Below, piece after piece: positions 1 to 7,979 of a stretch of 64,000 bases of DNA. The DNA lies in contig NZ_JAOAMU010000002.1 of the NCBI RefSeq assembly GCF_025154075.1, forward strand, positions 492,368 to 556,367, read 5' to 3'. The position numbers were made by a program, and so were the translations under genes. The first letter of the stretch is position 1, and each line of letters starts with the position of its first letter. The notes beneath the pieces are model-generated. The model was given only the letters and a program-made list of their open reading frames with translations. It did not search any database and was not told the origin of the DNA. The DNA comes from Chryseobacterium herbae (GTDB lineage: Bacteria > Bacteroidota > Bacteroidia > Flavobacteriales > Weeksellaceae).

Positions 1-87
1 ACAGATCATTTACTACACTCATTAGTAGTATTCGTATGAAGCGAGGTTTTTTAATGAGAAATACGCAAACAAATCCTGCCTAATATC

Positions 88-95
88 TATATTTG
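88..95 (+). promoter_or_regulatory. -7 promoter box (TATATTTG)
   Basis: TATATTTG matches the Bacteroidetes -7 consensus TAnnTTTG about 110 bases before the AraC-type regulator gene. No convincing -33 TTG stands at the expected distance, so this is a weak call. Confidence 0.35.
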
Positions 96-204
96 TACCG
101 TTCACTTTTGAATATTTAGTTGCTGTGACAGTTGCAGGAACTTCATCATCAACTGAAAAACTAATTTTCTTTAAAAACAATTTATAAACAAACAGAAACA
201 AAAA

Positions 205-1359
205 ATGGATAAGATCAATGTATTAATTATCGTGACAGGCATCTCGCTGTTCATTTCATTATTTCTTGCATTTTTTCTGTTAACGGTCAGAACAGAATAC
301 AGGTTAAGCAACTCTCTTTTTGCGGCTTTTCTGATCGTGAACATAATGGATATCAGTGAGCCTTTAGTGAGTTTAGTAACGGATGGCCCTTCCAACTTGG
401 GGATGTTGAGAAATACGCTGGCTTTCCTGCAGATTCCGGCTTTTTATCTCTATGTAATGTCTGTCTGTTATTCAGATTTCAGGCTTAAAGCTAAACATGT
501 ATTGCATCTGCTGCCGTTTTTAGTGGTGAATATGATCTTACTGCCCCGTTTTTATATGGTAGATACCGCTTCCAAAATGGATTTTATTATCAACCGCCAA
601 AGCAGGATTGAGCTGCAGGTTACCCATATTCTTTTCCATATTCAGTTCGTAGTGTATTTTGTGGCTGTTTTTGTCCTGTTGAGGAAAGCAAGAAAGCTGT
701 ATCGAGAGAATTATGCAGGGACCAGTATCAATTCCTATAACTGGCTTTTTCAGTTTACATCCGTATTGACGGCTTTATACCTGATTGTCATTATAAAGAA
801 CATTTTTAAATTTTCGGATTATCCGTATATCTCTGAATGGATCAAAGTTGGAATTCTTGTATTCCAGCTGTTTATCATCTGCTGGTATTTATTTAAGGCA
901 TTGAATCATCCCGGTTTATTCAGAAATATCAATTCAAAATTAAAGCTGGTCTCCGATATCATTTCAGAAGAAAAAAATAACGAATCACAGAATGTCAGTG
1001 AAGGTGAACTGAATGAAGAACTGATCAAATTAAAAAAGTACATGGTTGACGAAAAGCCTTTTCTTGATCCTTCTTTAACCATTCAGAATGTTTCAGACAG
1101 CACTCAGATTCCTGTCCGGGACCTGTCACTTTTAATCAATCATCAACTGGGGCAGCATTTTTTTGACTTTATCAATACGTATCGAATAGAAGAGGCAAAA
1201 GTGATTTTAAAAGATCCTGCAAAAAAGAAGGTAACAGTTCTTGAAATCCTTTATGAAGTAGGTTTTAATTCAAAATCTTCTTTCAATACCGCCTTTAAAA
1301 AATATACTGATCTTACACCTACTTTGTATCGTAAACAGTTGTTAAGTAGTGATTTATAA
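205..1359 (+). CDS. Membrane-anchored AraC-family transcriptional regulator
   Basis: The N-terminal ~235 residues form several hydrophobic membrane segments, the first at about residues 4-27 (starting INVLIIVTGI). The C-terminal ~110 residues are an AraC-type double helix-turn-helix, with the second helix region around VLEILYEVGFNSKSSFNTAF followed by the usual F-x-x-x-x-G/D-x-T-P-x-x-Y/F-R pattern (FKKYTDLTPTLYRKQ). Membrane-embedded AraC regulators of this layout are common in flavobacteria and are thought to sense an envelope signal. The serine hydrolase gene starts 138 bases downstream on the same strand and may be its target, which is inference from position only. The ATG at 205 follows an A-rich stretch and leaves a normal first membrane helix. 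Confidence 0.8.
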   Translation: MDKINVLIIVTGISLFISLFLAFFLLTVRTEYRLSNSLFAAFLIVNIMDISEPLVSLVTDGPSNLGMLRNTLAFLQIPAFYLYVMSVCYSDFRLKAKHVLHLLPFLVVNMILLPRFYMVDTASKMDFIINRQSRIELQVTHILFHIQFVVYFVAVFVLLRKARKLYRENYAGTSINSYNWLFQFTSVLTALYLIVIIKNIFKFSDYPYISEWIKVGILVFQLFIICWYLFKALNHPGLFRNINSKLKLVSDIISEEKNNESQNVSEGELNEELIKLKKYMVDEKPFLDPSLTIQNVSDSTQIPVRDLSLLINHQLGQHFFDFINTYRIEEAKVILKDPAKKKVTVLEILYEVGFNSKSSFNTAFKKYTDLTPTLYRKQLLSSDL

Positions 1360-1497
1360 AAAGTCGTACGTCCGAATACATTAATCGTACGCATTCTTTT
1401 GGTTAAATGCGACCGACTATTTTTACTCGGTCGCACAGGATCGGTTTCTTTCCCAAATTTGTATCGAAATAAATGTTTAACATTAAAAAACGATACA

Positions 1498-2961
1498 ATG
1501 AAAACTACTCTTTATTCACTGATTTTTCTGTTCATCCTTTCGAGCTGCCAGACCAGCCATAAAGTTTTGTCGAAAAAAGAAGATTACAGCTTTCTTACTG
1601 ACAGCTTAAAAATAGACCAGCAATTAGGAAAGTATAAACTTCCGGGATTCAGCCTTGTGGTTTTTGAAAACTATAAGATCGTGTATTCCAACCAATGGGG
1701 CATAAAATCTGCAAATTCCAATGAAAAGATAGATGAGAATACGGCTTTCTCTACAGCTTCTATTTCCAAACCCATCACGTCACTTCTCTGTCATATTCTT
1801 GAAGAAAAAGGATTAATTAATTTAAATGATCCGATCGACAAGTACTTAAAACGTTGGCATTTACCCAAAAGTAAATTTACTGAAAACCACAGTCCGACCT
1901 GGAGACAGTTTCTTAATCATACGGCCGGTACAAGCCAGAGCGGATTTGAAGATCATTATGAAGGAGAAACCATTCCAACCATAAAACAGAGCCTTTTGGG
2001 GCAGATCCCAAGATATGATAAAGAAATTGAATTCCTCTTCACTCCCGGAACCAGTTTTGCATACAGCGGCGGCGGATATGTTATTGTCCAGATGGCATTG
2101 GAAGACACATTCAACAGACCGATTGCAGAATTGGCCAAAGAATATATTTTCTCACCGCTAGGCATGAAAAATACGACCATGATCCAGCCTAATGAAAAAG
2201 GATTTTTAACGAATGTTGCTTCTGTACACGATAAAGATGGAAAAGTGATTAAAACGGGATTACCCATCACACCACAAGTCGGACCATCAGGAATGTGGTC
2301 TACACCAACTGATTTAGCAAAACTTTCCATTGAGATACAGAATGCACTTCGTAATAAAAACAACAAAGTGATCTCCCATGCTGTAGCCAAAAAAGTAACG
2401 GCAGTGACCGCTTTAAAAGATGCTGTTGGCGGATGGAGCTACGGTTGGCAAAAGTCTTTTGGCTACAACGGCTATGATTGGTTTTCATGCAACGGTTCTA
2501 ATACCGGAGTGGGTGGAAATGTTTTAGCCTCAATGAAAGATGGGAATGGTGTTGTCTATTTAGCCAATGGTGAAAAACCGAACCGTTTTCCTGTAATGGG
2601 GCAGACTCAGAAAAAGATCCTGACCCTGATGGACTGGAACAGCAAAGGATCTGACGAAGAAACTCAGGAAATACCTTCAGATTTAAAAGAAAAACTAATC
2701 GGAACCTATGATGATTTCCTTTATGGACAGGGAATGGAAACTAAGATCGTGGAAAAGAATAACCGTTTGTATGTAGAATCTCTCATATTGGATCATTTTA
2801 AAGGAAAAAACGACAATGAATTGGTTTATCTGAAAAACGGATCGTTTAAAATTATTGATTATCCGAACCCCTTAAAATTTGATTTCATCAATGGAAAACT
2901 GAATGCTGTCACTCTAACAAGAGATCATCTGAGCGTTAAAGTTCCCATAAAGAATAAATAA
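1498..2961 (+). CDS. Class C beta-lactamase-like serine hydrolase, lipoprotein
   Basis: Exported serine hydrolase of the class C beta-lactamase/penicillin-binding protein fold. The nucleophile motif S-x-x-K is seen as SISK in STASISKPITS, the second motif as YSG in the segment FAYSGGGYVIVQMAL, and the tail carries a small C-terminal domain. The start was set at 1498 because the protein then begins MKTTLYSLIFLFILSSCQTS, a lipoprotein signal with lipobox SSC; an upstream in-frame ATG at 1399 would bury this signal. Members include D-aminopeptidases, esterases and beta-lactamase-like proteins, so the substrate cannot be named. A strong hairpin terminator follows the stop. Confidence 0.8.
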   Translation: MKTTLYSLIFLFILSSCQTSHKVLSKKEDYSFLTDSLKIDQQLGKYKLPGFSLVVFENYKIVYSNQWGIKSANSNEKIDENTAFSTASISKPITSLLCHILEEKGLINLNDPIDKYLKRWHLPKSKFTENHSPTWRQFLNHTAGTSQSGFEDHYEGETIPTIKQSLLGQIPRYDKEIEFLFTPGTSFAYSGGGYVIVQMALEDTFNRPIAELAKEYIFSPLGMKNTTMIQPNEKGFLTNVASVHDKDGKVIKTGLPITPQVGPSGMWSTPTDLAKLSIEIQNALRNKNNKVISHAVAKKVTAVTALKDAVGGWSYGWQKSFGYNGYDWFSCNGSNTGVGGNVLASMKDGNGVVYLANGEKPNRFPVMGQTQKKILTLMDWNSKGSDEETQEIPSDLKEKLIGTYDDFLYGQGMETKIVEKNNRLYVESLILDHFKGKNDNELVYLKNGSFKIIDYPNPLKFDFINGKLNAVTLTRDHLSVKVPIKNK

Positions 2962-2996
2962 AAACGCATAGTTCCCCTAAAAATAAAGGACTGTTT

Positions 2997-3054
2997 CAGC
3001 CTGTTGTATTCAAGAAATGATGATAGAATCTATTGAATATAACAGGCTGTTTTA
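2997..3054 (+). terminator. Intrinsic terminator after serine hydrolase gene
   Basis: A 17-base stem with one G/A difference between its arms (CAGCCTGTTGTATTCAA against TTGAATATAACAGGCTG) is followed by TTTT. The rest of the gap to the next gene (about 3055-3290) is AT-rich with no gene or clear promoter that I could identify. Confidence 0.7.
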
Positions 3055-3290
3055 TGGTTTAAAGAGAGGAGCAAGAAAGAATTTTATCCTTAAATATTTC
3101 CCATTTAAATGAAAAAAACTTATATTTAATATCTTTAAATTTAAAAAAATAACTATTTAGCTGCTGTCAATTTCTTACATCGTACGGGACATAGAACGGA
3201 CTGTTTTCTGTGTAAATTGCTCATCAATGTTCAATTAAGGAAGGTTTTCCGTCAATCAAATACATCAGCTATCTATTAAAACAAACAGGT

Positions 3291-5003
3291 ATGAAAACTT
3301 ACATCAATGAAAAAGCAGTTATTCTTTTATTCCTGATGTTGAGTTATGAATTGGGGGCACAACTTCCCGCACCGGGCGGGGTCTCCGGCAATCTGCAGGT
3401 ATGGGTAAAAGCAGATGCAGGAACGGGTACAGCGACAGACAATTCTAAAGTTCCTGTTTGGGAAAATCAAAGATCTGGAGGCGTAAATGGAATTGCCAAT
3501 CAGGGAATGCCAGGCTATTATGCAGATCCGGGCGTTGGAGCCATACCGGCTTATCGTACAGCGCCTTCTATTCCCAATTTTAATTTTAATCCGGCCATTG
3601 AAATCGTAAGTACAAACGGATACAGATCCGGATACAAATTTCCACTGGGCTTTCCCGATAATACCACCAATGCCATGACTTCCTATACTCATCTGACGAG
3701 AACCGTTTCAGGCAGTTACAGAACGGTATTTGTAATGAATGGAACCGCCAGAAGTTCTAATGTATCTTCGGTAGCGGGAATATGGCAGTCGCCGTTTTTC
3801 GGATCACAGGGCAACCGGCCCGAATTTTATAATGAAAAAGAATTCGGTGATGTATTTTTTGGAACAGATATTATCAATACCATCGGGACTGACATTCCCA
3901 GCATACAGTCTTATTATAACAGACTTTCCGGTGCTAATATGAACTATCTTTTTGGAAATAACGGTAAGGAATACGGTCAGCCATCAAATAATGTATCCTC
4001 TAATTTTAATTATCCGGGAATGGTTCTTTTGATGGATAATGACGGAGGTTCCGGCAGTACTTCTCTAGCCGGCGACAGGATTGGAGAATTTATTCTGTAT
4101 TCCGAAACACAGACTGAGACGGAAAGACAGAGAGTTAATTCTTATTTAGCAGTCAAATACGGGATTACACTGGTGCAGCCACAGAATTATCTGGCTTCCG
4201 ATGAAACCATCATTACGTGGAATTCCGGACTGAATACTTCTTTCAACAACAACATCTTCGGACTGGCTAAGGACGATGCCTCAGCACTGAACCAGCTGGT
4301 CACGAATAGCATCAATACTGAAAACAATATTATGCTTACGGTATCTACGGATAATGATTTCATATCAGCCAATAGCAGTGTCGGCCGGCCAAATTTTCTA
4401 CAGGATAAAACTTTTCTCATCATTGGTGATAATAATGTTCAGGACCTTGCCTTGGTCAATAACGGGACCGCAACAGGACAAGTGATTCAGAGAATATGGT
4501 TGGCGCAGAGAACGAATAATACGGCTTCTACCTGGTTGCAGGCCGATCTTTCAGCCTATACAGGGATTGCCGCTACCGATCAAGTATTTATGGTAGTAGC
4601 GGATGACAGTGGGCTTTCGCAAAATGTACAGGTCATTCCGGCAACCGGTTTTACAGGAGGTAAGGCGGTTTTTAATTATTCGTTTCCGGCGAATAAATAT
4701 TTCACATTTGGAATTAATATTCAAACCCATTGTACGAAAGATCCGGCTGTTGGAACTCCAAACGAGATGACCAAATTCGGAATTACAGCCCAAAGTAGCA
4801 AACAAAGCAACTGGCCCACGAATATTCCTAATGGATTTATGGCGTTGGAATCTAAGAATAAAGGCTTTGTCATTACCAGAACAACTTCTGCCAGTATTAT
4901 TGCTCCTGTAGAAGGGATGTTAATATTTGACACGACAGATAAGTGCTTTAAACTCTATAATGGAACGGTATGGAACTGTATCACAAGATCCTGTAATGAT
5001 TAA
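3291..5003 (+). CDS. Secreted surface protein of unknown function
   Basis: The protein begins with a signal peptide (MKTYINEKAVILLFLMLSYE, cleavage probably after LGA) and then a region starting GNLQVWVKADAGTGT that resembles the N-terminal part of flavobacterial adhesin-like proteins with a concanavalin/LamG-type beta-sandwich. The segment RQRVNSYLAVKYGITL is a recurrent signature of this group. The C-terminal ~45 residues end EGMLIFDTTDKCFKLYNGTV plus WNC, a short module shared with two other proteins in this window. No T9SS sorting domain is present. The next gene begins 27 bases downstream, so the two are probably co-transcribed. Function is not known. Confidence 0.65.
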   Translation: MKTYINEKAVILLFLMLSYELGAQLPAPGGVSGNLQVWVKADAGTGTATDNSKVPVWENQRSGGVNGIANQGMPGYYADPGVGAIPAYRTAPSIPNFNFNPAIEIVSTNGYRSGYKFPLGFPDNTTNAMTSYTHLTRTVSGSYRTVFVMNGTARSSNVSSVAGIWQSPFFGSQGNRPEFYNEKEFGDVFFGTDIINTIGTDIPSIQSYYNRLSGANMNYLFGNNGKEYGQPSNNVSSNFNYPGMVLLMDNDGGSGSTSLAGDRIGEFILYSETQTETERQRVNSYLAVKYGITLVQPQNYLASDETIITWNSGLNTSFNNNIFGLAKDDASALNQLVTNSINTENNIMLTVSTDNDFISANSSVGRPNFLQDKTFLIIGDNNVQDLALVNNGTATGQVIQRIWLAQRTNNTASTWLQADLSAYTGIAATDQVFMVVADDSGLSQNVQVIPATGFTGGKAVFNYSFPANKYFTFGINIQTHCTKDPAVGTPNEMTKFGITAQSSKQSNWPTNIPNGFMALESKNKGFVITRTTSASIIAPVEGMLIFDTTDKCFKLYNGTVWNCITRSCND

Positions 5004-5030
5004 TAATGAAACTTCTGAAATAACTTCATC

Positions 5031-5531
5031 ATGGAAAAAATAGCATTGATAATTGGATTGTTTTATCTGCAAATGGCTTATGCGCAGGTTGCAATTGGTA
5101 AAGAAACGGTGGATGGAGACGGAATTCTTGATTTTAAACCCAATACCACCAATGGGATTCTGCTTCCGATTGTAGAAACACTTCCCACCAACGCGGTAGA
5201 AGGAACTATTCTGATGGATAAAAATGATAAAGTTGTAAAGATGAAAACAGATTCTGAGTGGATTTCACTCAGTGACCCGGGATCTATCGATAATGTCACT
5301 TTCAATACAAGTGCAGAAACACCCGCCCAAACTAATGTGATTATAGGATCTACCACTACGACTGCTCCCGGAGTATTGGTGTTGGAATCTCCAGATAAAG
5401 CCTTAATATTACCTAAAGTAGCCGCTCCTCATATCAGTGTTAAAGATCCATTCCCAGGAATGATCTGTTATGATACGGTCAGCAAAACATTAGCGGTATT
5501 TGATGGACTAAAGTGGAGCTACTGGAAATAG
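5031..5531 (+). CDS. Small secreted protein of unknown function
   Basis: A 166-residue protein with a signal peptide ending at about residue 18 (LQMAYAQ, next V). The mature part has two copies of a short beta-rich module: GILLPIVETLPTN followed by EGTILMDKNDKVVKMKT, and ALILPKVAAPHIS followed by PGMICYDTVSKTLAVFDGLK. The same module occurs at the C-terminus of the upstream protein and at the N-terminus of the RCC1-like protein at 41.7 kb. It lies 27 bases behind the upstream surface-protein gene. I do not recognise a named family. Confidence 0.6.
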   Translation: MEKIALIIGLFYLQMAYAQVAIGKETVDGDGILDFKPNTTNGILLPIVETLPTNAVEGTILMDKNDKVVKMKTDSEWISLSDPGSIDNVTFNTSAETPAQTNVIIGSTTTTAPGVLVLESPDKALILPKVAAPHISVKDPFPGMICYDTVSKTLAVFDGLKWSYWK

Positions 5532-5536
5532 GCTGC

Positions 5537-5701
5537 AATCAAGATTTTAGACACCAGATATCAGACATCAGACTTTCAACTGCTATTAAGATGGTGAATG
5601 GTGAATTTTGCTTCGCAAGTGAATGGTGGATGCTAGATTCAAGATTCAAGAATCAAGAGCCAAGAATCAAGATTTTAAATACAAAATATCAGACATCAGA
5701 C
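5537..5701 (+). repeat. Imperfect 37-base direct repeat in low-complexity spacer
   Basis: Two 37-base copies at 5537-5573 and 5665-5701 share AATCAAGATTTTA at the left and ATATCAGACATCAGAC at the right, differing only in the central eight bases. A third partial copy (TTTCAGACATCAGATTTCAG) lies near 7462. The whole gap 5532-5939 is filled with such degenerate repeats (for example AGCAACCAGCAACTAGCAAC near 5731). No gene is supported here. Confidence 0.6.
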
Positions 5702-5939
5702 GATCATTCGTTAGCTTAATTACTATAACTAGCAACCAGCAACTAGCAACTCACCAACTAGCAATCAAAATTCACCCTGAAACTAATAACTTATTATTTA
5801 AAACTCATCACTCTCCAAAATCCGAACTCACCTTAATGTAATGAAAGTCTCTTCCGGATTGTTTTATAATCAGGGCTGAGGATCAATAAAAACTATTGAT
5901 TTCCCGGATGACCTTAATGATAAAAACTGAATAAAAACA

Positions 5940-7430
5940 ATGACCAAAGCACTTGCCACCTTACTGACTGTTTTCCTTACCATTAGTATTCCGGGACAGC
6001 AATTAAACACTTTTTTCTCCACACTCTATAAAAATAATATGTTCAATGGAAGTGCAGTAGTTTCCGAACCCGGAAAGCCAATTTTCTCTGACCACTATGG
6101 GTACTCCAATATCGAAAATAAGGAAAAATTCAGCGACCAGTCTCAGTTTCCGATTGCTTCCGTCACAAAAACATTTACATCAACAGCCATACTCCAGCTT
6201 AAGGAAAAAGGGAAGCTTAAAATAGACGATTCCGTTCAGAAATATCTTCCGGATTTTCCTTATCCTACGATCAGCATTAAAAACTTGCTTAGTAATACTT
6301 CAGGGCTGGCAGACTACTACAATCTGTTTGATATCATTATCCAGGAACAGCCGGAAAAAATAATTTCCAACCAGGATATTATCCCAACATTAATCCGCTT
6401 CAAAACACCGCTTGCATTCGTGCCTGGAAGCAAATGGGAATATAATAACGTCAATTTTTGTATCGCGGCCATGATCATTGAAAAAGTATCAGGAATGAGT
6501 TATGCCATGTATATGGAAAAAAATATTTTCAGTCCTGCAAAAATGAAAAATTCATTTGTTCCGATTGATCGGAAGATTAAAAAAATAAATCAGGTAGAAT
6601 TATATACATATCCTAATTTATATTCGACAGATCTTGTGAACGTAAATACCGTAAAAGAACCTTTTCCCATCGCTGGAAAAAGTAATTTTTACGGAAACGG
6701 AGGCATTGTAAGTACCGCTTTAGATCTGGAAAAATATCAGAATGCATTATTTAGCCATCAGATTCTGGGAAAGAAGGAATTAGAGGAAGCATTAACCGCT
6801 ACGACTCTTAATGACGGAAATAAAGCGACTTATCCCATTGATGGAAAAGAAGTGAGCTATGGCTTAGGCTGGTTTATGTATACCGATGAAAGTAAAGGAA
6901 AAATAGTTTTTCATGACGGATCTATCCATGGACTTACCAGCATTCTGGCGCATAATATCAATAAAAATCAGTCGGTGATCCTTTTATCCAATATGGGAAA
7001 CAGCCCTGTTTTTTCTACATTCAATGCTGTTTTACAATTAATTGATCATCGACCTTATACAATTCCTGCACAGAATCTTTCCAGAATCTATGGGAGTTTA
7101 TTGGAAAACGGAAACAAGGAAAAAGCAAATTCGCTGATTAAAGAACATCTGAAAAATCCAGATCGCTATGAAGCAACTGAAAGAGATTTTAACAGATTAG
7201 GCTATCAATTTCTTAGAAATGAGAAAAATGAAAATTCTTTGCAGACATTCAGTTCAGCCGCATTACTTTTTCCAAAAAGCTGGAATGTTTACGACAGCTA
7301 TGGTGAAGCATTGCTCCAGTGTGGTAAAAAAGAAGAGGCCATTAAGATGTATCAGAAATCTCTTGAATTGAATCCCGAAAATAAGAACGGCAAAGAGATG
7401 ATCAGTAAAATTGAAGGATTGTCCAAATAA
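5940..7430 (+). CDS. Class C beta-lactamase-like serine hydrolase with TPR tail
   Basis: Exported serine hydrolase with a signal peptide ending near residue 20 (ISIPGQQ). The catalytic motifs are SVTK in PIASVTKTFTSTA, YNN in WEYNNVNFCIAAMI, and HDGSIHG as the third motif. After about residue 370 come roughly 120 residues of helical sequence with at least one tetratricopeptide repeat (WNVYDSYGEALLQCGKKEEA, then IKMYQKSLELNPEN). This fusion of a hydrolase domain and a C-terminal TPR is common in Bacteroidetes. The window's other serine hydrolase (1498-2961) lacks the TPR part. Substrate unknown; activity on D-amino-acid peptides or esters is the family range. Confidence 0.8.
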   Translation: MTKALATLLTVFLTISIPGQQLNTFFSTLYKNNMFNGSAVVSEPGKPIFSDHYGYSNIENKEKFSDQSQFPIASVTKTFTSTAILQLKEKGKLKIDDSVQKYLPDFPYPTISIKNLLSNTSGLADYYNLFDIIIQEQPEKIISNQDIIPTLIRFKTPLAFVPGSKWEYNNVNFCIAAMIIEKVSGMSYAMYMEKNIFSPAKMKNSFVPIDRKIKKINQVELYTYPNLYSTDLVNVNTVKEPFPIAGKSNFYGNGGIVSTALDLEKYQNALFSHQILGKKELEEALTATTLNDGNKATYPIDGKEVSYGLGWFMYTDESKGKIVFHDGSIHGLTSILAHNINKNQSVILLSNMGNSPVFSTFNAVLQLIDHRPYTIPAQNLSRIYGSLLENGNKEKANSLIKEHLKNPDRYEATERDFNRLGYQFLRNEKNENSLQTFSSAALLFPKSWNVYDSYGEALLQCGKKEEAIKMYQKSLELNPENKNGKEMISKIEGLSK

Positions 7431-7575
7431 CCTGAGTTTGGGATAAGACATTTGTTTTAGATTTCAGACATCAGATTTCAGATGTGAGACTTTTTTTCGT
7501 GAATTTTAGCAACTCATTACTTTTACCTTTTACATCCATATACTGGATCAATTTTAGAATCTGGGAAAGAGATGA

Positions 7576-7757
7576 GCTTTTTTTCACGCAAAGAAATTGA
7601 TGATCCTATTGATAAAGGGAAGCAAAGGCGGAATCAATGAAATTGATTCGATTAAGCGGATGTTTTATGCCGATAGCTTCATCAGTGACGCAGTCACATT
7701 CTTTGCCTTCCTCAAAACTAAACGTTAACAAGATGAAGCTTTGCGTGGAAAAAAAAT
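7576..7757. repeat. Imperfect long palindrome, REP/MITE-like intergenic element
   Basis: The ends are inverted copies: CTTTTTTTCACGCAAAG on the left and CTTTGCGTGGAAAAAAAA on the right. About 30-45 bases further in, GGAAGCAAAGG on the left matches the inverse of CTTTGCCTTCC on the right. The centre carries GATTAAGCGG and GCCGATAGCTTC. No reading frame is supported. This is the main content of the 549-base gap 7431-7979, together with a TTTCAGACATCAGA repeat fragment, a terminator and a promoter. Confidence 0.55.
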
Positions 7758-7812
7758 ATTTGCTCCGTAAGTTTTGCAGGTGATCCCATATACTTTCAAA
7801 TGATTAAAATCC

Positions 7813-7843
7813 AATCACCTGATCTCTTTCAGGTGATTTTTTT
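7813..7843 (+). terminator. Intrinsic terminator
   Basis: A perfect 10-base stem AATCACCTGA / TCAGGTGATT with a six-base loop is followed by seven T on the plus strand. It separates the hydrolase gene and the palindromic element from the GH106 promoter. Confidence 0.75.
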
Positions 7844-7850
7844 ATTAGAA

Positions 7851-7882
7851 TTGCCATATTCTCAACAAATCCATTAAATTTG
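7851..7882 (+). promoter_or_regulatory. Promoter of GH106-like gene (TTG, 21 bases, TAAATTTG)
   Basis: TTG at 7851-7853 and TAAATTTG at 7875-7882 are separated by 21 bases, close to the Bacteroidetes sigma consensus TTG / TAnnTTTG. It lies about 97 bases before the ATG at 7980. Confidence 0.5.
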
Positions 7883-7979
7883 GTCTGCCCGATCATTCTG
7901 TTTCCTGAATCTCGGAACCAGAGCCTTTTGGTGAAAGATAGTATTCACAGGCGTTGTAATTTAAATTGATAGACCATTC

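Noticed and set aside
5513..5841. Overlapping plus-strand ORFs of 68 and 72 residues
   Set aside because: They read through low-complexity direct repeats and have no coding character.
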